Shown here: positions 7,799 through 16,474 of the stretch, piece by piece
Layout of the letters: each line of letters opens with the position of its first letter
Position numbering within the stretch: the stretch's first letter is position 1
Origin: Bacillus sp. REN10
GTDB lineage: Bacteria; Bacillota; Bacilli; Bacillales; Domibacillaceae
Direction of reading: 5' to 3'
DNA length: 33,203 nucleotides
NCBI RefSeq assembly: GCF_016820555.1
Contig: NZ_JADHDW010000020.1
Location: 1-33,203 of the forward strand
Notes under the pieces: model-generated
The model's input: the letters and a program-made list of their open reading frames with translations, nothing else
Database searches by the model: none
Told to the model about the DNA's origin: nothing
Translations under genes and position numbers: made by a program

Positions 7799-8635
7799 TC
7801 ATTCTTCGACATACTTTCCATAGTCCGGAATCGCAATTTCTGAGAAATGTTCCACAAGAATATGCAACCCTTTTTCGAGCTCCTCTCCTCCCATCGGCTG
7901 TCCATGTCCAGGAATCACAACAGCTGGCTTAAGCTCAGCAAGCTTTTTCACCGACTGCCAGGCCGCTTGCCAATCTGGCGTGAAATAACGAGGTGGGCCA
8001 TGGACTTCCTTCACTTGAAAAGCTACATCAAATAGGGCATCTTGCTTCACCGTAATAAAGGCATCCCCAGAAATTAACGCTCGGTCACTCTCCCGAAAAA
8101 AAGAGACGTGTCCACCCGTATGACCAGGTGTATGAACCCAGCGCCAATCCGGCAATCCTGGCACTTCTCCATGATTCGGAAGCTCTTGCACATAACCACT
8201 GATATCAATCGGTTCATTCGGGAAAAAACGAGCCATTTTAGCCACAAGCCCACCTTCTACAGTAGGATCAGGAGCAGGATATTGCTGCTCACCCTTTAAA
8301 TAAGGAAGTTCTAAAGGATGAGCATAGACAGGAACCTCCCACTTCTTCGCCAATTCTGCGATAGCCCCTACATGATCAAAATGGCCATGCGTTAATAAAA
8401 TCGCTTGTGGACGAGCCTCTTTCCCGAAGCGACTCTCCGCTTCTTTCAAAATGTTCTCCTCTGATTGAGGCATTCCACCATCCACTAGCACCCAATCATT
8501 TGAAGAATCGACTTTTCCAATAAATGCAATGTTAACAATTTGGTTCGTATAACAGTACAAATCAGGGAGCACTTCCATACCCATACCGCTCGCTATCGAC
8601 GTCATCGGCATGTATCGATCAGAGTAATTGACCAT
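7799..8635 (-). CDS. metallo-beta-lactamase-fold hydrolase
   Basis: A 278-residue protein of the MBL superfamily. The zinc-binding motif T-H-G-H-F-D-H is at residues 82-88 (His83, His85, Asp87, His88). A third zinc ligand lies in H-T-P-G-H-T-G-G-H near 155, a bridging Asp in S-G-D-A near 175, and the last His in P-G-H-G near 245. Family members hydrolyse thioesters, lactones or phosphoesters; the substrate here is not evident. The start at 8635 is preferred because GGAGGTGG lies six bases before it; the frame runs further upstream only through codons that would include that ribosome binding site. It is convergent with the permease gene and is downstream of, but separate from, the ABC-2 permease gene. 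Confidence 0.8.
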   Translation of the reverse strand: MVNYSDRYMPMTSIASGMGMEVLPDLYCYTNQIVNIAFIGKVDSSNDWVLVDGGMPQSEENILKEAESRFGKEARPQAILLTHGHFDHVGAIAELAKKWEVPVYAHPLELPYLKGEQQYPAPDPTVEGGLVAKMARFFPNEPIDISGYVQELPNHGEVPGLPDWRWVHTPGHTGGHVSFFRESDRALISGDAFITVKQDALFDVAFQVKEVHGPPRYFTPDWQAAWQSVKKLAELKPAVVIPGHGQPMGGEELEKGLHILVEHFSEIAIPDYGKYVEE

Positions 8636-8707
8636 TCTCTTCCACCTCCAGAGCAAATCATCTGTTAGAAGATTTCCCTGTACAGTGAAAATGATACATT
8701 GAATATT

Positions 8708-9898
8708 TTACATGGAGACTGCTCGTTTCTTTCCAGCGTGTGAAAGTCTAGTTCGTTTCATTAATACTGCTAATGCGGCGATCATCCATGTGGCGAAAAT
8801 AATTAACAATAACTGTCCCATATTGGCACTTAAATTAGCCGGATCTCCACCAAATACAATCGTATAATATCCATCAGCTGCATAAGTCGCTGGAAGCAGC
8901 GCTGCTACACTTTGATAGCCGCTAGCAAGTAGCTGCTTTGGCAAAATGACACTTGATGTTACTAATTGGAGAGATAAAGCGAAAATATTGAATATCATAC
9001 CTGCGTTGCCAAACAAGGCAACAAACATTTGAGTAAGAGACAAAAATGCTAAGAAGACAAAAGCCTGAAAAAAGTAAATCATCATGAAAGAAGCTTCACT
9101 GCCAATCTCGAACAAGGCCATTAATCCCATTGTTAACATAACCAATACAAATGATGTAACAATGTGGATCACTTGCCTCGAGAAAAATAGCGACCATTTT
9201 CCAAAAGAAGGTTCCAATTTTTTTGTGGTTATTTGCAGTTGCATCGTCATAATCATCGCTCCCACGAAGGAGGAAAGGACAATCATCATAGGCACCATCG
9301 AAGCAGCGAAGCCTTCCTTCGCGTTTATTTTTTCAATTATCCCTTGGATTGGTTCATTCTTCACTTGTTCCAAGACATTAGTGACTGCTTTGCTAATTTC
9401 TTTTGCCGGAAGCGACTGAGGCATTTGTTGCTGAAAAGAGCTTACCAACTCACTTTTTTGAATCGAAAACAAACTGCTGTTGATTTCATTATTCATTTGG
9501 TTTGCTGCGTTTTCCATCATCGTCTTTGCCATGCTAGCGTTTGCCTCATTAATCCAATAAATGACCTTGCCCGTGTCTCCAGCTTGAATATCTTTGCTCA
9601 GCGTGTCAGGAATTTGGATCACCATATCAATGGACCTTTTATTCATATCATCTTTCGCCGTTGCTAATGACGCATACTTCTTCAGTTCAAATGGTACAGT
9701 CTTTAACAAGTTTTGCTCAATCTGTTCTCCAATGTAAGCATCCTCATTGACCACCCCGATGCTTATATTTCCAATCCGGTCATCTACTCCATCATACGCT
9801 GTCATCCACACACAGAAAAAAATAATTTGAAAAGCAGCCGCTGCTAAAATACCAATCAAAGTCTCTTTTTGTTCGAAAAAACTTTTGAATGTCTTCAT
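8708..9898 (-). CDS. ABC-2-type permease / YhgE-Pip-like membrane protein
   Basis: A 396-residue membrane protein with one N-terminal helix (residues 15-35), a long extracytoplasmic region (about 40-200) and a C-terminal block of about five helices (residues 200-385). This one-plus-loop-plus-five plan is typical of ABC-2 permeases and YhgE/Pip proteins, which export drugs, lipids or proteins. No ATPase gene is beside it, so it may borrow one or act as a stand-alone YhgE-type protein. It lies 58 bp downstream of a TetR gene on the same strand, with a perfect palindrome in the gap. The start has AGGAGG six bases upstream. Induction by a ligand of the TetR protein is the likely control. Confidence 0.75.
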   Translation of the reverse strand: MKTFKSFFEQKETLIGILAAAAFQIIFFCVWMTAYDGVDDRIGNISIGVVNEDAYIGEQIEQNLLKTVPFELKKYASLATAKDDMNKRSIDMVIQIPDTLSKDIQAGDTGKVIYWINEANASMAKTMMENAANQMNNEINSSLFSIQKSELVSSFQQQMPQSLPAKEISKAVTNVLEQVKNEPIQGIIEKINAKEGFAASMVPMMIVLSSFVGAMIMTMQLQITTKKLEPSFGKWSLFFSRQVIHIVTSFVLVMLTMGLMALFEIGSEASFMMIYFFQAFVFLAFLSLTQMFVALFGNAGMIFNIFALSLQLVTSSVILPKQLLASGYQSVAALLPATYAADGYYTIVFGGDPANLSANMGQLLLIIFATWMIAALAVLMKRTRLSHAGKKRAVSM

Positions 9899-9920
9899 TA
9901 TTCATCCTCCTAGTTTGCAA

Positions 9921-9936
9921 GCAAGTACACACTTGC
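9921..9936. promoter_or_regulatory. TetR-type operator between tetR and the permease gene
   Basis: GCAAGT-ACAC-ACTTGC is a perfect inverted repeat with a 4-bp centre. It matches the palindrome upstream of the tetR gene in both half-sites, so both are probably bound by the same regulator. Confidence 0.7.
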
Positions 9937-9956
9937 ATATTAGTTAAAAATTTTTT

Positions 9957-10538
9957 CTAAGGAGTCATTCCCCTAGAAAAAATTTTAATACTGTTTCTTA
10001 AATAGGCTTCGTTCGACAAAGCAGATACCTTTAAACCCAGTCTCGCCCGCGAAATAAAGAAACCGAAGTTCATATAAATAAATTGAAGAGCGGCGACCTC
10101 AAAGTTTGGGCAGCTGATTTTCCCCTTCTGCTCCATTTGTAAAAAGTAGTCTACCAGCACATTCTTCAATTCTAAAGGAATATTGGCAATCTCTTCATCA
10201 ATCTCTGGAAAAAGCCCTGCCTCCTTAAACCCTATCAGTACAAAATCTTGAATGGACACTAAATAATCCATGTATCTTTTAGCAAGTAAGTAAAGATCCT
10301 TTTCAAGATCCCATACAATTTGCTCGCGAATCGTTTGAGACAAAAGCGGCACATACGAAAATTTTTGAACAGCTGCTTCTAATATGTTTCTCTTGCTGCC
10401 GAAGTGGCGAAAAATCGTCACTTCATTTACACCAGCTTTCTCAGCAATGGCTTTCGTCGTTGTCGCTTTATAACCTTTTTCTTGTATTAAATCAATAGTT
10501 GCTTGAATAATTTTACCAGCTGTGTCCTGATTGGCCAT
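9957..10538 (-). CDS. TetR-family transcriptional repressor
   Basis: A 193-residue regulator. The N-terminal helix-turn-helix is typical: G-Y-K-A-T-T-T-K-A-I-A near residue 22, then A-G-V-N-E-V-T-I-F-R-H-F near 38-49. The C-terminal part (about 60-190) is the variable helical ligand-binding and dimer domain. The start at 10538 is chosen because the ribosome binding site AAAAGGAAG sits eight bases before it; an ATG three codons upstream is too close. It is followed by the ABC-2 permease gene, and 16-bp palindromes lie before each gene. Autoregulation and control of the permease are the natural reading. Confidence 0.88.
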   Translation of the reverse strand: MANQDTAGKIIQATIDLIQEKGYKATTTKAIAEKAGVNEVTIFRHFGSKRNILEAAVQKFSYVPLLSQTIREQIVWDLEKDLYLLAKRYMDYLVSIQDFVLIGFKEAGLFPEIDEEIANIPLELKNVLVDYFLQMEQKGKISCPNFEVAALQFIYMNFGFFISRARLGLKVSALSNEAYLRNSIKIFSRGMTP

Positions 10539-10561
10539 GACATCCACTTCCTTTTAAATAT

Positions 10562-10577
10562 GCAAGTGTACACTTAC
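10562..10577. promoter_or_regulatory. TetR-type operator upstream of the tetR gene
   Basis: GCAAGT-GTAC-ACTTAC differs from the downstream operator only in the central four bases and one outer base. It sits 24 bp upstream of the tetR start codon, where bound repressor would block its own transcription. Confidence 0.7.
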
Positions 10578-10672
10578 ATCCCATAGTGTAATCTTTTACC
10601 AAGAAGATGTCAACCGCTTATTGAATGAACGTCCAAAGTGATAACTCCTGTTCTTTTTAATTCCACTCCCTA

Positions 10673-10681
10673 TGTTATAAT
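10673..10681 (+). promoter_or_regulatory. extended -10 promoter of the carboxypeptidase gene
   Basis: TG-T-TATAAT is a perfect extended -10 element, 38 bp before the chosen start codon. The -35 region is weak. Confidence 0.6.
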
Positions 10682-10718
10682 GACTTTTGCAAAATACATA
10701 GAAAAGGAGATAAACTTA

Positions 10719-11975
10719 ATGAACCAACATCAGAGAAAATGGCTTGCCATTTTCCTATGCATGATCGTAATAATGATGATGATGCCTCGACCATCACTCG
10801 CAAAACTTCCTTTTGATGTCCGGGCAAAGGCCGCTATTTTAATCGATGCAAAAACAGGGAAAATTCTATATCAAAAAAATGCCAAGGAATCACTCCCTGT
10901 TGCAAGCATGTCAAAAATGATGACGCAATACGTGATACTCAACCAAATAAAAGAGAAAAAACTTTCATGGAATGATGGATACAAAGCAAAAAAAATCGAT
11001 CAACTGTTATCAACAAAACCAGGATTAAGCAATATCCCCCTCTACCAAGGCGAAGAATATACGCTGAAAGAATTATATGACTCGATGATGATGGTCTCTG
11101 CCAATGCCTCCAGCCGTGCGCTTGGAGAAATGGCCGGAAAAACGGATCAACAGTTTATTCAAATGATGAATGAAACAGCGAAACAACTGAAGCTAAGCGA
11201 TTCTCATTTTGTCAACACATCTGGATTAAACAATAAAGACATTCACCCATATGAAGTAAAAGGAACAAACCCTGAAGACGAAAACCATATGTCGGCGAAG
11301 GATCTGGCTCTACTTGCCTACCATCTGACAAAAGAGTTCCCTAACGAACTGGCGATTGAAACCACAAAGAAAAAAGTCTTTCATATAACTGACACTCAAG
11401 TCATTGAGATGGTAAATACGAATGAAATGCTACCGGGTGGGAAATATCCGTATGAAGGAATCCTTGGGATGAAAACAGGCATGAATGAAGCAGCTGGACA
11501 TGGTTTCACTTCACATGCCAAACGAGGCGATAAAGAACTAATCTCTGTCGTCATCGGCGCAGAAACCAAAGAAGGAAAGCCAAGTTCAAAAGCGCGGTTT
11601 ATGGAAACAAAAAAACTGCTCGATTATGGCTTTAAGCAATGGGAATGCAAACGCGTGAATCCGGCTGACTACGTGCAACAGCCTAACATCGAAAAAGGAA
11701 AACAAGAAACAGTCGCCATCGCCACAACTGATCAATCGTGTATCATGATACCTAAAACAACCGACCAGCCAATCAAAGGCAAGCTGCACTTAAAAGAGGA
11801 AAATATGGTCGCACCGATTGAAAAAGGTCAAAAACTAGGCACTATGGAACTCACTGGCCCAACGGAACAATACTTAACAACAGAGCTAAAAAAACAAGCG
11901 ACCATCGATATCATCGCCAAAGAAGCAGTCGAAAAAGAAAATTGGTTCATCTTGCTGTGGAAATCGATCTTTTAA
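10719..11975 (+). CDS. D-alanyl-D-alanine carboxypeptidase (DacA/PBP5 family)
   Basis: A 418-residue secreted penicillin-binding protein that removes the terminal D-Ala from peptidoglycan stem peptides. The signal peptide (residues 1-28, ending S-L-A) is followed by the three active-site motifs of class-C PBPs: S-M-S-K at 63-66 with nucleophile Ser63, S-A-N near 128, and K-T-G near 250. The C-terminal beta-rich domain (about 305-395) and a final hydrophobic segment W-F-I-L-L-W would anchor it in the membrane, as in DacA. The start at 10719 has AAAAGGAG eight bases upstream; the frame extends 27 codons further but that part would include the promoter. It is monocistronic with its own terminator. 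Which Bacillus paralogue (dacA or dacF) it equals is not decided. Confidence 0.92.
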   Translation: MNQHQRKWLAIFLCMIVIMMMMPRPSLAKLPFDVRAKAAILIDAKTGKILYQKNAKESLPVASMSKMMTQYVILNQIKEKKLSWNDGYKAKKIDQLLSTKPGLSNIPLYQGEEYTLKELYDSMMMVSANASSRALGEMAGKTDQQFIQMMNETAKQLKLSDSHFVNTSGLNNKDIHPYEVKGTNPEDENHMSAKDLALLAYHLTKEFPNELAIETTKKKVFHITDTQVIEMVNTNEMLPGGKYPYEGILGMKTGMNEAAGHGFTSHAKRGDKELISVVIGAETKEGKPSSKARFMETKKLLDYGFKQWECKRVNPADYVQQPNIEKGKQETVAIATTDQSCIMIPKTTDQPIKGKLHLKEENMVAPIEKGQKLGTMELTGPTEQYLTTELKKQATIDIIAKEAVEKENWFILLWKSIF

Positions 11976-11982
11976 GCAAGCA

Positions 11983-12021
11983 AAAAAGAGTAACGCGAAA
12001 TTTTCAAGCGTTACTCTTTTT
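11983..12021. terminator. bidirectional terminator
   Basis: A perfect 14-bp stem (11983-11996 with 12008-12021), eight bases after the carboxypeptidase stop codon and eight bases before the end of the convergent ymaF gene, with A/T runs on both sides. Confidence 0.9.
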
Positions 12022-12028
12022 GTTCTAC

Positions 12029-12367
12029 CTATCTATTTCCTGGCGCTGGCTGATCCACCCCTCTTACATGATGTCGATGTCCACCATTTTCAGTTGTGTA
12101 AAAATCATAATAATGAACATGCATGCCATTGCCTACTGGAATTGCTGGGCCCGAATAAGCCTTATAATGATGAGTATGCCCATTTTCAAACACCACATAG
12201 CCTTCCGTATAATGAATATGATTATGATCCGGCGTCATAATAGGAGGAGAAGTGACATCTAAACATTGATGAACATGCCCCGCTTCCACCGAAGTATAAT
12301 CAACCGAACCATGATTATGGTTCGGAACAAACCCTTTGACAAAATCATCCTTCCCTACCTGAGCCAT
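12029..12367 (-). CDS. ymaF: YmaF-family histidine-rich protein
   Basis: A 112-residue protein with repeated H-x-H, H-N-H and H-T-H-H clusters at about residues 17-20, 31-33, 49-52, 64-67, 83-85 and 97-99. They are spaced by roughly 16 residues, each after a Gly or Asn, which gives a repeating unit ending G-H-x-H. This pattern is that of the YmaF family found in Bacillus. Metal binding, perhaps in the spore or at the surface, is a reasonable guess from the histidines but is not established. There is no signal peptide. The start has GAGGAG eight bases upstream. Confidence 0.85.
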   Translation of the reverse strand: MAQVGKDDFVKGFVPNHNHGSVDYTSVEAGHVHQCLDVTSPPIMTPDHNHIHYTEGYVVFENGHTHHYKAYSGPAIPVGNGMHVHYYDFYTTENGGHRHHVRGVDQPAPGNR

Positions 12368-12491
12368 TGAATCACTCCTCTAAAACGATTTACCAATGAA
12401 AATGGCTTGCACTTCGTTACTGTATCTCTTACATTCATATTAATAATATTGAGCTGAAAACCGAATTATGTTTTCATCTAAAAAATTTTAT

Positions 12492-12615
12492 CCCGCATTA
12501 ACGGGCTGTAAACGTCCGATTAGTTCGGGCCTGCACGATGCAGGTTACAAAGGCATTGCGACTTTAGCCTTTGTTCTTCTTTTAATCAGTGGGGATGGAG
12601 AACCCCCCATTGATT
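12492..12615. ncRNA. possible structured RNA or repeat element with four hairpins
   Basis: In the 307-bp gene-free stretch 12368-12674 four stems follow each other: CCCG/CGGG (12492-12495, 12502-12505); CCTGCA-CGA-TGCAGG (12530-12544); ACAAAGGC/GCCTTTGT (12547-12554, 12567-12574); and an 11-bp stem with one G-T pair closing a GGGG/CCCC helix (12584-12594 with about 12603-12615). No T-run follows on either strand, so they are not terminators. From memory, blocks of this type recur in Bacillaceae genomes, which would fit a mobile repeat or its RNA. Strand and function are unknown. Confidence 0.45.
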
Positions 12616-12674
12616 GAAGTTTCACTTTATTATGTACCTCTAAGTCTGCGATCAGCGCTGTTTACGGTGAACTT

Positions 12675-13916
12675 TCAAAATAAGTCAGATCGCACATTCT
12701 TTCCCCTTCCAGATAATTTTTTTACCGATAAGGCCAATAGAACTGAAATGAGCAGCAAGCTTGCTGTAAAACCGACGACTCCGCTCCAGCCATAGTGCGA
12801 CCAAAATATCCCTCCTGCTGATCCCCCAATACTAGATCCCATATAATAAGCAAATAAATAGAGCGAAGATGCTTGAGCGATGTCGTGTGTCGCGTGGCGG
12901 CTCACCAGCCCACTCGCAACAGAATGGGCACCGAAGAATCCGAACGTTAACACCACAATACCAATGATTTTATAAAAAAGAGAAGCGGGGAGTGTTAATA
13001 CGACACCTAACAGCATGAGTAGCGTTCCAATGATAATAAATAATGGACGGCCAAATTTATCCCCTAGCATACCAAACCAGGTAGAACTGAATGTCCCCAC
13101 TAAATAAACAAGAAACATCCAGCCGATGATCGTCATACTTAAATGATAGGGAGGCCCCGCTAGCTTAAATCCCAAATAATTATATATCGTCACAAAACCG
13201 CCCATTAAAAAAAGAGCAATCAAAAATAAAGACACAAGAACTGGACTTTTCACATGAGAAATAAGTGATCCGCAAAGTTTTTTTAATTTTAACGGCTGCG
13301 GATGAAAATGTTTTGATGACGGTAGGGCCCATATGAAATACAAACCTGCCATCAGACTAATAATGCCTAAAAACACCATTCCTGTTTGCCAAGAGAATAA
13401 ATCCGTCATCGTTCCCATGATGATCCTCCCAGAAAGCCCTCCAATCGTATTGCCGCTAATGTATAGACCCATAGCAATACCTATGCTCTTCTGTTCTATT
13501 TCTTCACCAAGATAAGCCATAGCGATCGAAGGAATACCGGCAAAAGCAAAACCTTGGATCACCCTTAATATCAGCAGAAACTCAAAAGTTGGGGAAAATG
13601 CAATAACTACAGTCAGTACCGATGTAATGATAATACAAACGGACATGATACCTTTTCTTCCCCACGCTTCAGAAAGAGAGCCAAAAATAAGCAGTCCGAA
13701 TGCTAAGGAAAGAGTAGTCAACGACAAGGACAAACTCGCCATTGTCGGCGTGAGATGATATTCCTCTGTAAATATCGGCATGATAGGCTGTGTAATATAC
13801 AGGTTGGCAAAGGTAATAAAAGCGGCGGCGAATAACGCCAAATTCGCTCTTTTAAAAGCCGGTGTACCTTGCCGGATATAGTCCCTAGCTTCATTTTCTT
13901 TACTCATTGCTGTCAT
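12675..13916 (-). CDS. MFS transporter, YnfM-type exporter
   Basis: A 413-residue major facilitator with 12 hydrophobic helices. The loop between helices 2 and 3 carries G-S-L-S-E-A-W-G-R-K-G, the MFS signature, and a related G-M-L-G-D-K-F-G-R lies in the second half. L-Y-I-T-Q-P-I-M-P in helix 1 is typical of the YnfM/arabinose-efflux group of drug or metabolite exporters. The start at 13916 is preferred because GAAGGGAT lies before it; thirteen further upstream codons are open but lack a ribosome binding site. Substrate is unknown. The gene is transcribed alone, divergently from the cytolysin gene. Confidence 0.82.
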   Translation of the reverse strand: MTAMSKENEARDYIRQGTPAFKRANLALFAAAFITFANLYITQPIMPIFTEEYHLTPTMASLSLSLTTLSLAFGLLIFGSLSEAWGRKGIMSVCIIITSVLTVVIAFSPTFEFLLILRVIQGFAFAGIPSIAMAYLGEEIEQKSIGIAMGLYISGNTIGGLSGRIIMGTMTDLFSWQTGMVFLGIISLMAGLYFIWALPSSKHFHPQPLKLKKLCGSLISHVKSPVLVSLFLIALFLMGGFVTIYNYLGFKLAGPPYHLSMTIIGWMFLVYLVGTFSSTWFGMLGDKFGRPLFIIIGTLLMLLGVVLTLPASLFYKIIGIVVLTFGFFGAHSVASGLVSRHATHDIAQASSLYLFAYYMGSSIGGSAGGIFWSHYGWSGVVGFTASLLLISVLLALSVKKLSGRGKNVRSDLF

Positions 13917-14052
13917 CAAAATCCCTTCAAAGTGTTTTACTATTGAAACAGCCATCAGAGATGAATGGCCATAGTATCATTAAGTTATTCATGAATTCAG
14001 TATAACACTCATGCGTAGTACTCGTTTTCACTTGTGTAACGAAGCAAATAAA

Positions 14053-14096
14053 AAAGAGGCTTCCACAAGTTTGAACAACTTGTGAGAAACCTCTTT
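14053..14096. terminator. orphan terminator-like hairpin
   Basis: Outer arms AAAGAGG/CCTCTTT (14053-14059, 14090-14096) and a perfect inner 8-bp stem (14064-14071 with 14077-14084) form one long hairpin. It lies in the 425-bp region between the divergent MFS and cytolysin genes, where no gene ends. It may be left over from a lost gene. Apart from this hairpin and the inverted repeat at 14233-14256 nothing else was seen there. Confidence 0.5.
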
Positions 14097-14232
14097 AAAA
14101 AACCTTGATTTATTAGGGGTTTGAGCAGTGATTACTTAAAAATAATCGTCAGAACAATAGCAATTGCACTCAATTCTTCTTCTCTACTTCATCGGTAGTT
14201 ATAATTGTATCTTTTATCCTATTCTTTTTAAC

Positions 14233-14256
14233 ATATCATCATAAAATATATGATAT
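14233..14256. repeat. inverted repeat upstream of the cytolysin gene
   Basis: ATATCAT (14233-14239) and ATGATAT (14250-14256) form a 7-bp inverted repeat with a 10-bp centre, about 85 bp before the cytolysin start. It could be a regulator site. It does not fit the PlcR box pattern. Confidence 0.3.
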
Positions 14257-14341
14257 TTCTACTAAAACGATCCATATATCAAATAATTACTAGACTACCA
14301 TTTTTATCTTATGATACTATTCCCCCAAAGGAGGACATCAT

Positions 14342-15871
14342 ATGAAAATAACACATTATGTCAAAAGCATCAAATTAATCGTTTCATTAGCTGCTACCTT
14401 ATTCGTTACAACTTATCCGCTAGCTTCATATGCTGAAGCTGTTCCGACAAATGCAAACATGGAAGCGAGCCAACTCAGCGATATCGATGTCGGGATTGCT
14501 AACTTAAACTATAATCGTAACGAAATTTTAGCAGTAAAAGGGGACCAAATTGAAAGTTTCGTTCCACGAGAAGGCATTAATGCCAACGGTAAATTCATTG
14601 TCGTTGAACGTGAGAAAAAATCCCTAACCACTTCACCAGTAGATATTTCCATTATTGATTCTATCGCAAACCGCGCATATCCAGGGGCTATTCAACTAGC
14701 CAACCGAGCTTTTGTAGAAAATCAACCGAACTTATTAATAACTAAAAGAAAGCCATTAAATATTAGTATAGATTTACCTGGAATGAAAAAGGAAAATACA
14801 ATTACTGTCGAAAATCCAACATACGGGAATGTCTCAGGTGCTATTGATCAGTTAGTTTCTAACTGGAATGAAAAGTATTCCGCAACACATTCCCTTCCAT
14901 CAAGACTACAATATACCGAGTCTATGGTTTATAGTAAATCACAAATAGCGAGCGCGCTTAATGTAAATGCCAAAATCCTTGATAATTCACTAGGAATTGA
15001 TTTTAATGCCATTGCGAACGGCGAGAAAAAAGTCATGGTTGCTGCCTATAAGCAAATCTTTTATACCGTAAATGCTGAGTTACCAAATAATCCATCTGAC
15101 CTCTTTGACCAAAGTGTTACATTTAATGAGTTAACGCGTAAAGGAGTTAGCAACGAAGCTCCACCAGTGATGGTGTCCAATGTTGCTTATGGAAGAACCA
15201 TCTATGTGAAACTAGAAACTACTTCCAAGAGTAAAGATGTGCAAGCCGCCTTCAAAGCTTTATTGAAAAATAATAGTGTTGAAACGAGTATGCAGTATAA
15301 AGATATTTTTGAAGATAGTACTTTCACTGCAGTCGTATTAGGTGGAGATGCAAAAGAGCATAACAAAGTTGTTACAAAAGACTTTGATGAAATCCGAAAT
15401 ATTATTAAAAACAATGCTGAATTCAGTCTAAAAAATCCGGCTTATCCGCTATCTTATACAAGCGTTTTCTTAAAAGATCATTCAGTAGCTGCCATCCAAA
15501 ACAATACAGATTATATTGAAACAACAGCAACCGAATATTCAAAAGGAAAAATAACTCTCGATCATTACGGCGCCTATGTTGCGCAATTTGCTGTATCTTG
15601 GGATGAAGTTTCATATGATGAAAATGGAAAAGAAATCGTCACTCATAAAACATGGGACGGAAATTACAAGGATAGAACAGCCCATTTCTCAACAGTGATT
15701 CCACTTCCCCCTAACGCCAAAAACATTACCATTTATGCAAGAGAATGTACCGGCCTTGCTTGGGAATGGTGGAGAACAATTTTAGATGAAAAAAATATTC
15801 CGCTATCTAATGAAATAAACGTTTCAATTGGTGGAACTACATTGCATCCAACTGCGACAATAAAACAATAA
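14342..15871 (+). CDS. cholesterol-dependent cytolysin (thiol-activated pore-forming toxin)
   Basis: A 509-residue secreted pore-forming toxin of the family that includes cereolysin O, alveolysin and listeriolysin O. It binds cholesterol in animal membranes, forms a prepore ring and inserts large beta-barrels. The signal peptide (about residues 1-32, ending S-Y-A) is followed by domains 1-3 (about 33-395) and the membrane-binding domain 4 (about 396-509). The canonical undecapeptide is intact at residues 468-478, [11 protein letters not shown], with the family's single conserved Cys469. The Thr500-Leu501 pair of the cholesterol recognition motif is also present. Length is normal and there is no frameshift. 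The start has AAAGGAGG and seven bases of spacing. A possible weak promoter is TTACTA-17-TATGAT (14287-14315). It lies outside the groEL-linked element. Confidence 0.97.
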   Translation: MKITHYVKSIKLIVSLAATLFVTTYPLASYAEAVPTNANMEASQLSDIDVGIANLNYNRNEILAVKGDQIESFVPREGINANGKFIVVEREKKSLTTSPVDISIIDSIANRAYPGAIQLANRAFVENQPNLLITKRKPLNISIDLPGMKKENTITVENPTYGNVSGAIDQLVSNWNEKYSATHSLPSRLQYTESMVYSKSQIASALNVNAKILDNSLGIDFNAIANGEKKVMVAAYKQIFYTVNAELPNNPSDLFDQSVTFNELTRKGVSNEAPPVMVSNVAYGRTIYVKLETTSKSKDVQAAFKALLKNNSVETSMQYKDIFEDSTFTAVVLGGDAKEHNKVVTKDFDEIRNIIKNNAEFSLKNPAYPLSYTSVFLKDHSVAAIQNNTDYIETTATEYSKGKITLDHYGAYVAQFAVSWDEVSYDENGKEIVTHKTWDGNYKDRTAHFSTVIPLPPNAKNITIYARECTGLAWEWWRTILDEKNIPLSNEINVSIGGTTLHPTATIKQ

Positions 15872-15883
15872 TGAATGAAAAAC

Positions 15884-15914
15884 GGGTTCTCATGGCGATT
15901 AGACATGAGAACCC
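15884..15914 (+). terminator. hairpin after the cytolysin gene
   Basis: A perfect 11-bp stem (15884-15894 region with 15904-15914) starts 13 bases after the stop codon. The T-run is missing, so termination efficiency is uncertain. Confidence 0.5.
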
Positions 15915-15963
15915 ATGAATAAATACAAAAGCACATTTGCTCTGCTGTTCCTCAAAAAAGACT

Positions 15964-16371
15964 TCATTTTTCAAATCTCACTACTGTTCTTTCAGGAATA
16001 CTAATTTTGTCTATGTCAAAGTTTTTTAGTTGTATAGTCAACTCACCTTCCCGTTCCTCATATTCTTCACCAATCCAACAAGTATATAGTTCAAAATAAT
16101 CTCCTTTTCCGAGATATTCGTCCATAATTTCACATAATCTAATAAGCTTCTGCCTTGATTCAGTACGAACTCTTTGATTCGTATACTCCGAAATGTTAAT
16201 TCCCCAATGAGTCGATACTTCATAAACATAATCAGTAGTTAATTGGTTCTTCTTAACATTAATTCGATGAACTTCATCCGAAAAACAATTACCTATGAGT
16301 ATTACATCGTTCGAATCATCATCACTAAGCGGTATTTCTACATTACAACCAATATAGCTTGCCAAGCTCAT
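15964..16371 (-). CDS. hypothetical cytoplasmic protein
   Basis: A 135-residue acidic protein without signal peptide or membrane segment. The N-terminal M-S-L-A-S-Y-I-G-C-N-V-E-I-P-L and the segment Y-E-V-S-T-H-W-G-I are distinctive, but I cannot attach a family name; small proteins of similar look are common in Bacillus. It has a good ribosome binding site (AGGAG, nine bases) and an extended -10 promoter. It converges with the cytolysin gene. An immunity-like or regulatory role would be speculation. It lies just outside the groEL-linked element. Confidence 0.6.
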   Translation of the reverse strand: MSLASYIGCNVEIPLSDDDSNDVILIGNCFSDEVHRINVKKNQLTTDYVYEVSTHWGINISEYTNQRVRTESRQKLIRLCEIMDEYLGKGDYFELYTCWIGEEYEEREGELTIQLKNFDIDKISIPERTVVRFEK

Positions 16372-16404
16372 TCAAAGTCACTCCTGTAGATATTTTTACT
16401 TTTT

Positions 16405-16413
16405 ATTATATCA
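16405..16413 (-). promoter_or_regulatory. extended -10 promoter of the 135-residue protein gene
   Basis: On the minus strand TG-A-TATAAT lies 34 bp upstream of the start codon. No good -35 was found. Confidence 0.55.
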
Positions 16414-16474
16414 CTTACGTTGAAAAAACTACTCGCCGTATACTTCTAACTTTTCTGACTTTACAATGAATGAA

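Noticed and set aside
12584-12615. Strong hairpin downstream of the MFS gene as its terminator
   Set aside because: On the minus strand it is followed by A residues, not T; on the plus strand there is also no T-run and no gene ending there.
14200-14341. PlcR box controlling the cytolysin gene
   Set aside because: No sequence fits TATG-N-A-N4-T-N-CATA; the inverted repeat at 14233-14256 has a different sequence and spacing.
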